Translations under genes and position numbers: made by a program | In this document: one piece after another, positions 57,797 to 64,000 of the stretch | Layout: each line of letters opens with the position of its first letter | How positions within the stretch are numbered: position 1 is the first letter of the stretch | Assembly (NCBI GenBank): GCA_963815285.1 | Contig: CAWFGB010000009.1 | Span: forward strand, 349,747 to 413,746 | Source: JACCSI01 sp963815285 | GTDB lineage: Bacteria; Acidobacteriota; Vicinamibacteria; Vicinamibacterales; UBA2999 | Length of the DNA stretch: 64,000 nt | Reading direction: 5' to 3' | The notes under the pieces: model-generated | What the model was told of the DNA's origin: nothing | The model's database searches: none | Seen by the model: the letters and a program-made list of their open reading frames with translations, nothing else

Positions 57797-58870
57797 ATGC
57801 CCGCGGGTGACCGCTTCATTCACTCGTCAATTGCTCGACTCGCCGTCGAAGGCGTGTCAGTGCATTACCCCACGGCGTCGGCGCTGCGCGAGGTTTCCTT
57901 CAGCGTGGCGGCGGGGGAGGTCGTCTGTCTGCTCGGCCCCTCGGGCTCAGGCAAGTCGACCTTACTGCGCCTGGTGGCCGGTGTCGAGCGGCCGACCACA
58001 GGCCGCATCGCTATCGCCGGCGTTGAAGTCGCGGGTCCGCGCACCTTCGTCGCGCCCGAGAAGCGCGCCGTGGGAATGGTGTTTCAGGATTTCGCGCTCT
58101 TCCCGCACCTCACCGTCACTGAGAACGTGGCCTTCGGCCTGAAAGGTCTCTCGAAGGGCGATTCCGCTGGACGAGTGGCGGCAATGCTCGAGCGCGTGGG
58201 CCTGACCCGGTACGCCGGCAGTTATCCACACATGTTGTCCGGCGGAGAAAGGCAACGCGTGGCGCTGGCGCGCGCGCTCGCCCCGTCTCCACGCATTCTC
58301 CTGATGGATGAGCCATTTTCGAGCCTGGACGGCCGGCTACGCGATCGCGTCCGCGAGGAGACGATGGACATCCTGCGCGAGACGAAGACCACGACCATCG
58401 TGGTGACCCACGAGCCGGACGAAGCATCGCGGATAGCGGACCGCATCGCGCTGCTTCGTGAAGGCCGGCTCGAACAGGTCGGCACGCCACAGGACTTGTA
58501 CGCCCGCCCGGCGACGATGTTTGCGGCGCGCTTCTTCAGCGACGTCAACGAGCTGCCGGGCACGTATCTCGATGGCCGCATCGAAACGCCGCTGGGCACC
58601 TTCACTGCACCCGTCGAACCTTTCACGACGGCCGCCCGCGTCTGTATTCGTCCGGAGCACCTCCGCATTGCATCAGGGCCGACCAGTTTCCCGGCTCGCG
58701 TCGTGCGGTCTGAATTCCGAGGCGAGATCGATCACGTCGTCCTGTCGGTTGATGGTGTGCCCACGCCGGTGACGCTGCGCGCGTTCGGTCGCACCAGCCT
58801 CGTCCCCGGCGACGCAATTCATCTCGAGGTTCCCGCAGAAAACGTCCTCGTCGTCCCCCACGAACACTAA
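57797..58870 (+). CDS. fbpC: Ferric iron ABC transporter ATP-binding protein (FbpC-like)
   Basis: A 357-residue ATPase with Walker A GPSGSGKSTLL, Q-loop VFQDFALFPHLTVTENVAFGL, signature MLSGGERQRVALARAL, Walker B ILLMDEPFSSLD and the switch VVTHEPDE. A C-terminal TOBE-like domain (VCIRPEHLRI, FRGEIDHVVLSVDG) is present as in FbpC/PotA. It powers uptake of Fe(III). The open frame extends to 57761, inside the Fur box, so ATG 57797 is the likely start. First gene of a three-gene operon. Confidence 0.92.
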   Translation: MPAGDRFIHSSIARLAVEGVSVHYPTASALREVSFSVAAGEVVCLLGPSGSGKSTLLRLVAGVERPTTGRIAIAGVEVAGPRTFVAPEKRAVGMVFQDFALFPHLTVTENVAFGLKGLSKGDSAGRVAAMLERVGLTRYAGSYPHMLSGGERQRVALARALAPSPRILLMDEPFSSLDGRLRDRVREETMDILRETKTTTIVVTHEPDEASRIADRIALLREGRLEQVGTPQDLYARPATMFAARFFSDVNELPGTYLDGRIETPLGTFTAPVEPFTTAARVCIRPEHLRIASGPTSFPARVVRSEFRGEIDHVVLSVDGVPTPVTLRAFGRTSLVPGDAIHLEVPAENVLVVPHEH

Positions 58871-58882
58871 TCCGGAGTTGAT

Positions 58883-59911
58883 ATGTTGATCGGTTTGTCA
58901 CGCATGGCCACGTGCGCCCTCCTGCTGACGCTCGGACTTACGACCGCACGCCCTGTTTTCGCCCAGGAAGTCAACCTGTACACCACACGCGAGCCGGGCT
59001 TGATGAAGCCCCTGATGGACGGCTTCACGAAGGCGACCGGCATCAAGGTCAATAGCATCTTCGTCAAGGACGGCTTGACCGAGCGGGTCGCCGCTGAAGG
59101 GGCGCAGTCGCCGGCCGATGTGTTGATGACCGTCGACATCGGCAACCTGATCGACGTCGTCGAAAAAGGCCTCGCGCAGCCGGTGCAGTCCCCGGTGTTG
59201 GAGAAGGCCATCCCGGCGAATCTCAGAGGCAAGGACAATCAGTGGTTCACGCTGTCCACACGCGCACGCGTGCTGTATGCGGCCAAAGACCTCAAGCTGA
59301 CGGCGTTCACGTATGAGGAACTGGCCGACCCCAAGTGGAAGGGGAAGATCTGCATTCGCGCCGGCCAGCATCCCTACAACACCGCGATGATTGCAGCGTA
59401 TCTCGCCAAGCACGGGGAGGCGCGAACCGAGGCCTGGCTGCGCGGGATCAAGGCCAACCTCGCGCGTAAAGCCACTGGCGGCGACCGCGATGTCGCACGC
59501 GACATCGTCGGCGGCATCTGCGACATCGGCATCGGCAACTGGTACTATGTCGGCCTGATGCGATCGGGCAGCGGCGGTGCCGAGCAGAAACAGTGGGGCG
59601 ATGGCATCGACGTGGTGCTGCCGACGTTTACGGGCGGCGGCACGCTCGTAAACATCTCAGGGGCCGCCATCGCCAGGCACTCGCCGCATCGCGCTGAGGC
59701 CCAGCGCTTCCTCGAATATCTGGTGTCGGACGACGCCCAGAAGATTTACGCGGAGATGAACTACGAGCACCCAGTCAAGGCGGGGGCGCCGATTCATCCG
59801 ATCATGGCGGCGCTTGGCCCGCTCAGCGTTGACCCGCTGTCGCTCACGGAGATCGCCCGGCTTCGAGCGACAGCCAGCAAGCTCGTCGATAAAGTCGGCT
59901 TCGATCAGTGA
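58883..59911 (+). CDS. fbpA: Ferric iron ABC transporter substrate-binding protein
   Basis: A 342-residue periplasmic protein with a signal peptide cut near FA-QEVN. It matches the FutA/FbpA class: EVNLYTTREPGLMKPLMDGFTKATGIKV, SPADVLMTVDIGNL, KWKGKICIRAGQHPYNTAM and the tyrosine pair in GIGNWYYVGLM that binds Fe(III). YEHPVKAGAPIHPI lies near the C-terminus. It delivers iron to the permease whose gene overlaps it by four bases (GTGA). Confidence 0.94.
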   Translation: MLIGLSRMATCALLLTLGLTTARPVFAQEVNLYTTREPGLMKPLMDGFTKATGIKVNSIFVKDGLTERVAAEGAQSPADVLMTVDIGNLIDVVEKGLAQPVQSPVLEKAIPANLRGKDNQWFTLSTRARVLYAAKDLKLTAFTYEELADPKWKGKICIRAGQHPYNTAMIAAYLAKHGEARTEAWLRGIKANLARKATGGDRDVARDIVGGICDIGIGNWYYVGLMRSGSGGAEQKQWGDGIDVVLPTFTGGGTLVNISGAAIARHSPHRAEAQRFLEYLVSDDAQKIYAEMNYEHPVKAGAPIHPIMAALGPLSVDPLSLTEIARLRATASKLVDKVGFDQ

Positions 59912-61488
59912 CGAGCCCGTGGCTCGCGGGCGCCGCGATGGTGGCCGGCCTGGTGCTGGCTCCGCTCGCGACGCTTGGCGTCACGGCGCTCAACGGATCG
60001 GAGGATTTGTGGCAGCACCTGCTGGCCTATGTGCTGCCGGTGGCACTGCGCGACACGGCGGTGTTGCTGGCCGGCGTCGGCGCACTGACCGCGGGGATTG
60101 GCACATCGCTCGCGTGGCTCGTCACCGCCTATGACTTTCCAGGGCGCAAGATCCTCACTTGGGCGCTCCTGCTTCCCCTCGCCGTTCCCACTTACATCGT
60201 CGCGTATGCCTACCTCGACATCCTGCATCCCGTGGGTGTCGTGCAAACGGCTATACGAGCGCTAATCGGCGTCGAGAGCCCGCGCGATTTCCGCCTGCCG
60301 GACATCCGCTCGATGCTCGGCTGCGTGGTGTTGCTCGGCTTCGTGCTCTATCCGTACGTCTATCTCGCGACGCGGGCGATGTTCCTGATGCAGAGCGCCA
60401 ACCTCATCGACGTGGCGCGCACGCTAGGACACGGCCGGCGTACGGTGTTCTTTCGCGTAGCGCTGCCCTTGGCGCGGCCGGCACTGGCGGTCGGCGTCAG
60501 CCTGACCCTGATGGAAGCGCTCAACGATATCGGCGCGTCGGAGTTTCTCGGAGTGCGCACTCTATCGGTGGCGATCTATACGACATGGGCGACGCGGGCC
60601 GATCTGCCCGGGGCCGCGCAGATCGCGCTGGCCATGCTGACGGTCGTCATGTCACTGGTGCTGTTCGAGCGCTACGCGCGACGCCAGCGGAGTTACGCCA
60701 ACGACGCCCAACATCCGCGTCCGCTGCAACCCGAGCGCTTGGGCTCCGCCAGTGGGGCGACCGCGCTGATGGCGGCGCTGGTGCCGATCGTGATCGGGTT
60801 TGTCATTCCGGCCATCTATCTGGCAGATGCCGCGCTCGGCCGGGTGATGACGAATGGCGTGTCTCCGGCGATCGTCGCCGAAGCGCGCAACACGCTGTCC
60901 GTATCGCTGGCTGGCACGTTGCTCACGATGGCGGCGGCGCTCATCGTGGTGTATGCCGGACGCCTGCATCGGTCGCGCTGGTCAACGACCGTGACGCAAC
61001 TGGCCTCGCTCGGCTACGCCGTCCCCGGCATTGTCCTGGCCATCGGGCTGCTGCCCATCATCACTGGACTGGACATCGTGCTCCTCACATCAGGGGTCGC
61101 CATCGTCATCGCGTATGTCATCCGGTTTCTGGCCATTGGCGCCGGCGGAACGGAGTCGGGCTTCAGCCGCGTGCCACTATCGGTCGATGATGCGGCTCGC
61201 ACGCTTGGCGATTCTCCGGCCCGGCGATTGTGGCGCATCCATCTGCCGCTGACGCGTCCGGCGCTGGCGATGTCGGCGCTGCTGGTATTCGTGGATTGCA
61301 TGAAGGAGCTGCCGGCCACGCTGATGCTGAGGCCGGTCGGTTTCGAAACGCTCGCCACCCATCTGTACGGCGACGCCGTGCGCGGCACGTACGAAGACGC
61401 CGCCATCGCCGCACTGCTCATCGTCATCGCCGGTCTGATCCCCGTGCTGCTCCTCGCAAGAGCAGCCGATACATCAATCCAGCGGTAG
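59908..61488 (+). CDS. fbpB: Ferric iron ABC transporter permease (FbpB-like)
   Basis: A 526-residue protein with about twelve helices in two halves, each carrying an EAA-type loop: DVARTLGHGRRTVFFRVALPLARPAL and DAARTLGDSPARRLWRIHLPLTRPAL. Duplicated permeases of this kind belong to the iron class (FbpB/SfuB). It starts at GTG 59908 inside the end of the binding protein gene. It completes the Fe(III) importer. Confidence 0.94.
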   Translation: MTSPWLAGAAMVAGLVLAPLATLGVTALNGSEDLWQHLLAYVLPVALRDTAVLLAGVGALTAGIGTSLAWLVTAYDFPGRKILTWALLLPLAVPTYIVAYAYLDILHPVGVVQTAIRALIGVESPRDFRLPDIRSMLGCVVLLGFVLYPYVYLATRAMFLMQSANLIDVARTLGHGRRTVFFRVALPLARPALAVGVSLTLMEALNDIGASEFLGVRTLSVAIYTTWATRADLPGAAQIALAMLTVVMSLVLFERYARRQRSYANDAQHPRPLQPERLGSASGATALMAALVPIVIGFVIPAIYLADAALGRVMTNGVSPAIVAEARNTLSVSLAGTLLTMAAALIVVYAGRLHRSRWSTTVTQLASLGYAVPGIVLAIGLLPIITGLDIVLLTSGVAIVIAYVIRFLAIGAGGTESGFSRVPLSVDDAARTLGDSPARRLWRIHLPLTRPALAMSALLVFVDCMKELPATLMLRPVGFETLATHLYGDAVRGTYEDAAIAALLIVIAGLIPVLLLARAADTSIQR

Positions 61489-61555
61489 CGACCCCGCGGT
61501 AGCCATCCGACGACCGCGAAAGGGTGTACTTTTTGGTGAACTCGTGTTGCGCGTC

Positions 61556-62674
61556 TCAGTCGGACGTGCCGAACCGTACGGCGTAGATCGGCGGCAGTTG
61601 CGTGGAGAGCGTCCTCCACGACTCGCCGCCGTCCTCGGACAGCCACAACCCGCCGGTTGTCGAACCCATCGCGAGCCTGCCGCCTGACTCGTCCACATCG
61701 AGCGCGTGACGATAGATCAAGTCGAACGACGGCGAGGGAAGACCGCGATCGAAGACCTCGAAGGAGCGGCCGCCATCGCGCGTGCGAGAAACGACGAGGC
61801 GTGCGTCAACCGGGACGCGGCGTTCGTCCTTGATGGCAGGTGCGAACCAGGCCGTATCCGGGTCATGAGGATGCGCGGCGACGGCAAAGCCGAAGTTGGA
61901 GGGTCGGGCGCTTGGGACCGCCGACCATTCCCGCCCGCCGTTCGTGGAGCGGAAGACGCCGTTGTGATGCTGTGTCCACATCACCTCCGGCTGACTGCGG
62001 CAGACGGCGACTCGATGGGGATCCTGAATCGACGGATCGTCGCGGCGCGCCGGCGGCATGTACTCTGCGAACATTCCCCGCGCCCGGCATTGCCAGGTCG
62101 CGCCGTCGTCTTCACTGGCCCACGCGCCGCCGCATGAGACGCCGACGAGCACGTGATGCGCATTGCGCGGATCCACCCAGACGGAATGTATGCCTGGCCA
62201 GTCGTATCCGCCGCCGAACCAGTTCCTGCGTTCAGGCATGTCCCATAACGACTGCACCATGGCCCACGACTGCCCGCCGTCATCCGAGCAAAAGAGCCCA
62301 CCTGGGAGAGTGCCCGCCCAGAGGCGTCCGGGCTGATTGGGACCTCCCGCTTCGAGCGACCAGATCTGCTTGAGTGTCGGCGGTTGTGGCGGGGCAGTGC
62401 CCGGCGGCGCATCCGGCGCGGGCGGATCCGCGGGGAGATTGGCGTATGAGGGGACGGTCCGTTCCTGCCATGACCTGCCGCGGTCGCTCGAGCACTGGAG
62501 CTTTGATCCGAAGTGACCGAGATTGAGCGCCGCGTACACCGTGCCGTCACGTGGATCGTCGAGCACCATGCTGACGGGATCCCCCAGAAAACTGGGCGCA
62601 CCGATCCGCCAGTTGTCCGCGGCGTTCAGAGAAAACAATCCTTTGCGGGTGGCGATCCACAGCGGCTGCGGCAT
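61556..62674 (-). CDS. BNR/sialidase-like beta-propeller protein
   Basis: A 372-residue protein with several Asp-box (BNR) repeats: SSDRGRSWQ, SDDGGQSWA, SEDDGATWQ, STNGGREWS, SRTRDGGRSFE and SEDGGESWRTL. They build a six-bladed propeller of the sialidase/YVTN kind. No sialidase catalytic residues or signal peptide are evident, so a scaffold or sensing role is more likely than glycosidase activity. It follows the MoaD-like gene by three bases; its ribosome site GGAGGGAG is inside the last codons of that gene. Confidence 0.85.
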   Translation of the reverse strand: MPQPLWIATRKGLFSLNAADNWRIGAPSFLGDPVSMVLDDPRDGTVYAALNLGHFGSKLQCSSDRGRSWQERTVPSYANLPADPPAPDAPPGTAPPQPPTLKQIWSLEAGGPNQPGRLWAGTLPGGLFCSDDGGQSWAMVQSLWDMPERRNWFGGGYDWPGIHSVWVDPRNAHHVLVGVSCGGAWASEDDGATWQCRARGMFAEYMPPARRDDPSIQDPHRVAVCRSQPEVMWTQHHNGVFRSTNGGREWSAVPSARPSNFGFAVAAHPHDPDTAWFAPAIKDERRVPVDARLVVSRTRDGGRSFEVFDRGLPSPSFDLIYRHALDVDESGGRLAMGSTTGGLWLSEDGGESWRTLSTQLPPIYAVRFGTSD

Positions 62675-62677
62675 CGG

Positions 62678-62950
62678 CTAGCTCCCTCCGGAAAGCGCCT
62701 GTAGAACGAAGATCTCGCTGTCGTCGTTCACAGGGTCGGTCAACATCGCGCGATCGCGAATCGGCGTGTCATCGACGAAAATGGTGACATGTTGTCGTAC
62801 GGCGCCTCGTTCGTCGAGCACGTAGCTGCGCAGCCGCGGGTTGTCCGCGAAGACATCCGCCAGCGCTGCGGCCACGGTGGTTCCCGCAACTTTGCGGACG
62901 GGCGCGTCGACGAAGCGCTGCAGATGTGGGGTGAACGAGACGTGCGGCAT
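62678..62950 (-). CDS. MoaD/ThiS-like ubiquitin-fold small protein
   Basis: A 90-residue beta-grasp protein: MPHVSFTPHLQRFVDAPVRKVAGTTVAAALADVFADNPRLRSYVLDERG at the N-terminus and IFVLQALSGGS at the C-terminus. The Gly-Gly expected for thiocarboxylation or conjugation is present but capped by one serine. The pair with a BNR-propeller gene appears to recur in bacteria, as far as I recall. The role may be sulfur transfer or protein tagging. The codons for GGS also serve as the ribosome site of the next gene. Confidence 0.8.
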   Translation of the reverse strand: MPHVSFTPHLQRFVDAPVRKVAGTTVAAALADVFADNPRLRSYVLDERGAVRQHVTIFVDDTPIRDRAMLTDPVNDDSEIFVLQALSGGS

Positions 62951-63021
62951 GCAACGTTTGACTTTAGGTCCGCGCCTCGCCTGCTTGCAACCGGGAACTG
63001 CGATTCCGTACAGGTGACGGC

Positions 63022-63441
63022 ATGATCAGAGTCTGTGAGTCGTGCGGGCAGAAGAATCGCGTCAGCGCGGCTCATTTGATCGCGCAGGTGCGGTGTGGAA
63101 AGTGTAAGGCCGCGCTTGGTCCCATCACTGAACCCATCGATGCGGATGAGGAGATTTTCAACGAGGTGATCGCCGCTTCGAAAGTGCCGGTGCTCGTCGA
63201 TTTCTGGGCCGCCTGGTGCGGGCCGTGCGTGGCGGCGGCACCCGAGGTGAAGAAGGTGGCCGCGGCGGCCGCGGGCCGGGCGATTGTGCTCAAGGTGGAT
63301 ACCGACCGCCATCAGGAGATCGCCGCTCGCTACGGTGTCCGCGGCATCCCGAATTTCGTCGTGCTGCGCGGGGGCCAGGTGGTTCACCAGCAGGCCGGCG
63401 TGGTTCCGCATACGGAGATGCTTCGCTGGCTGACGAGTTGA
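63022..63441 (+). CDS. trxC: Thioredoxin 2 with zinc-binding N-terminus
   Basis: A 139-residue thioredoxin. CESCG and CGKC (residues 5-28) bind zinc as in TrxC. The thioredoxin fold follows with active site WCGPC near residue 67 and the cis-proline GIPNF. It reduces protein disulfides and is more resistant to oxidation than thioredoxin 1. It could supply electrons to MsrA. The gene is divergent from the MoaD-like gene and monocistronic. Confidence 0.94.
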   Translation: MIRVCESCGQKNRVSAAHLIAQVRCGKCKAALGPITEPIDADEEIFNEVIAASKVPVLVDFWAAWCGPCVAAAPEVKKVAAAAAGRAIVLKVDTDRHQEIAARYGVRGIPNFVVLRGGQVVHQQAGVVPHTEMLRWLTS

Positions 63442-63491
63442 GAGGCGGGGCTGGGCGGAGGACGACTCTTAACCTCGGTTAGCAGATTGAA

Positions 63492-63510
63492 GGCGGGGTT
63501 TCACCCCGCC
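63492..63510. terminator. Hairpin between convergent genes
   Basis: GGCGGGGT-TTC-ACCCCGCC is a perfect 8-bp stem with a 3-base loop between the trxC stop and the convergent small membrane gene. It probably works for both. No long T run is present. Confidence 0.5.
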
Positions 63511-63531
63511 ATCTGGACTTCCTGGCGCGGC

Positions 63532-63783
63532 TTAACGCGGCGCGCTCGCCCGGTCAGCGATGAAGTCGCGCCCGCGTACGACCTCCACCGAGTTCTTGAC
63601 CGCGCCGACATACGGGATGAAGTCGAGGGTGGTATCCACGGTGCCGCCCACCATGCCCTTGCGACGAATAGCGCGGCCGATGGTGACGAGCGCCACGACG
63701 GCGCCCAAAAAGGGAACCGCGCGAAGCATTTTCCGCGCGACGCGGCGTTGTCCGAACTGCAATGCCTGTTGAGTCATGCCCAT
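63532..63783 (-). CDS. Small conserved membrane protein
   Basis: An 83-residue basic protein with one hydrophobic helix (MLRAVPFLGAVVALVTIGRAI) followed by RRKGMVGGTVDTTLDFIPYVGAVKNSVEVVRGRDFI. I recall similar small proteins in Acidobacteriota without known function. Starts at 63783 or 63777 are both possible. A longer frame upstream crosses the tRNA gene and is not credible. Confidence 0.65.
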   Translation of the reverse strand: MGMTQQALQFGQRRVARKMLRAVPFLGAVVALVTIGRAIRRKGMVGGTVDTTLDFIPYVGAVKNSVEVVRGRDFIADRASAPR

Positions 63784-63902
63784 GCACTGGCTAGAGCAAT
63801 CCTTGTTCCCGTTTTGCCCGTGCCATGCTGTCACCAAGCAAGGCCACGCGTGGTGGTCAGCCCAGTCTCGAGGCCCGCGTGGAGGCGCCTCCTGGGCCGT
63901 GG

Positions 63903-63908
63903 TAGAAT
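63903..63908 (+). promoter_or_regulatory. Probable -10 box of the tRNA-Thr gene
   Basis: TAGAAT lies 15 bases before the first base of the tRNA and matches the -10 consensus at five of six positions. The -35 region is weak. Confidence 0.4.
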
Positions 63909-63923
63909 TCGTGGTTTCCGCCA

Positions 63924-63999
63924 GCCGGCGTAGCTCAGTTGGTAGAGCAGCTGATTCGTAATCAGCAGGTCGTCCGTTCAACCCGGATCGCCGGCTCCA
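63924..63999 (+). tRNA. tRNA-Thr (anticodon CGT)
   Basis: The sequence folds as a tRNA: acceptor arms GCCGGCG and CGCCGGC pair perfectly, the D arm contains GCTCAGTTGGTAGAGC, the anticodon stem-loop is GCTGA-TTCGTAA-TCAGC with anticodon CGT, and the T arm is GTCCG-TTCAACC-CGGAT. The discriminator T and an encoded CCA complete the 3' end at 63999. It reads ACG threonine codons, common in this GC-rich genome. Confidence 0.95.
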
Positions 64000-64000
64000 T

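Noticed and set aside
61556..62674. True sialidase
   Set aside because: Asp-box repeats are clear, but the catalytic Arg triad, Tyr/Glu pair and signal peptide are not evident.
63784..63981. Upstream extension of the small membrane protein through the tRNA region
   Set aside because: The frame crosses the antisense of the tRNA gene; starts at 63783 or 63777 fit the hydrophobic protein better.

Overview
This is a GC-rich, gene-dense chromosomal segment. I infer an Acidobacteriota bacterium, probably of the Vicinamibacteria type, from the mix of families: two large MacB/FtsX-type permeases of the acidobacterial (ADOP) kind, one preceded by a PadR regulator; a secreted von Willebrand A protein of the VWFA-related acidobacterial type; several secreted S9 peptidases; a TonB receptor with a carboxypeptidase-regulatory-like N-terminus; and several DinB-fold proteins. 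There is no rRNA operon, prophage, transposase or CRISPR array. One tRNA gene, tRNA-Thr(CGT), lies at the right edge.

Layout. 0-6.4 kb: start of a probable creatininase-family protein, a cytochrome c'-like protein, a sterol-desaturase-type membrane enzyme, a DPP-IV-like S9 peptidase, DoxX, a frame-broken TPR gene and a small conserved protein. 6.4-13.8 kb: a Mo/W-pterin block with mobA, an NAD-type formate dehydrogenase (alpha, and a fused NuoE/NuoF-like beta) transcribed leftward, and divergently a MoaD-like protein with an aldehyde:ferredoxin oxidoreductase. 13.8-14.3 kb: a bipartite array of short inverted repeats beside a four-helix-bundle protein. 14.9-24.5 kb: PadR and a frameshifted ADOP permease, an S9 peptidase, gamma-glutamyltransferase and an intact ADOP permease. 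24.6-28.9 kb: sulfurtransferase, TPR plus VWA pair, aminotransferase (frameshifted near its end). 28.9-32.5 kb: an overlapping five-gene operon of GNAT, flippase-like protein, DedA/VTT protein, Sfp-type phosphopantetheinyl transferase and a PptH-like phosphoesterase. 32.7-36.3 kb: translationally coupled glpF-glpK-MFS. 36.4-42.6 kb: TrmH-type methyltransferase, NAD synthetase, two outer-membrane proteins, MsrA, a LOG-family protein, CsbD. 42.6-52.4 kb: TonB receptor with DinB and cytochrome c, then a stress-like set (SRPBCC, DUF892 ferritin-like, ROK kinase, lipoprotein, L,D-transpeptidase). 52.3-57.5 kb: MATE pump, DinB proteins, a decayed recQ, a housekeeping-type sigma-70. 57.7-61.5 kb: a ferric-iron ABC importer with a probable Fur operator. 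61.5-64 kb: BNR-repeat protein with a MoaD-like partner, thioredoxin 2, a small membrane protein and tRNA-Thr.

Two themes cut across the region. First, several families of short-period repeats (decamer GAACCCCGTG, 9-mers TAATCTGTG and CACGAAGGA, 7-mer ACCAGGC, a 40-bp tandem unit) sit exactly at gene boundaries and in places provide stop codons, start codons or C-terminal tails. Second, three otherwise well-preserved genes carry single-base frame breaks, at least one in a homopolymer, which may be real decay or consensus error; recQ in contrast is truly degraded. All calls come from reading the sequence and remembered family features; no database search was run.
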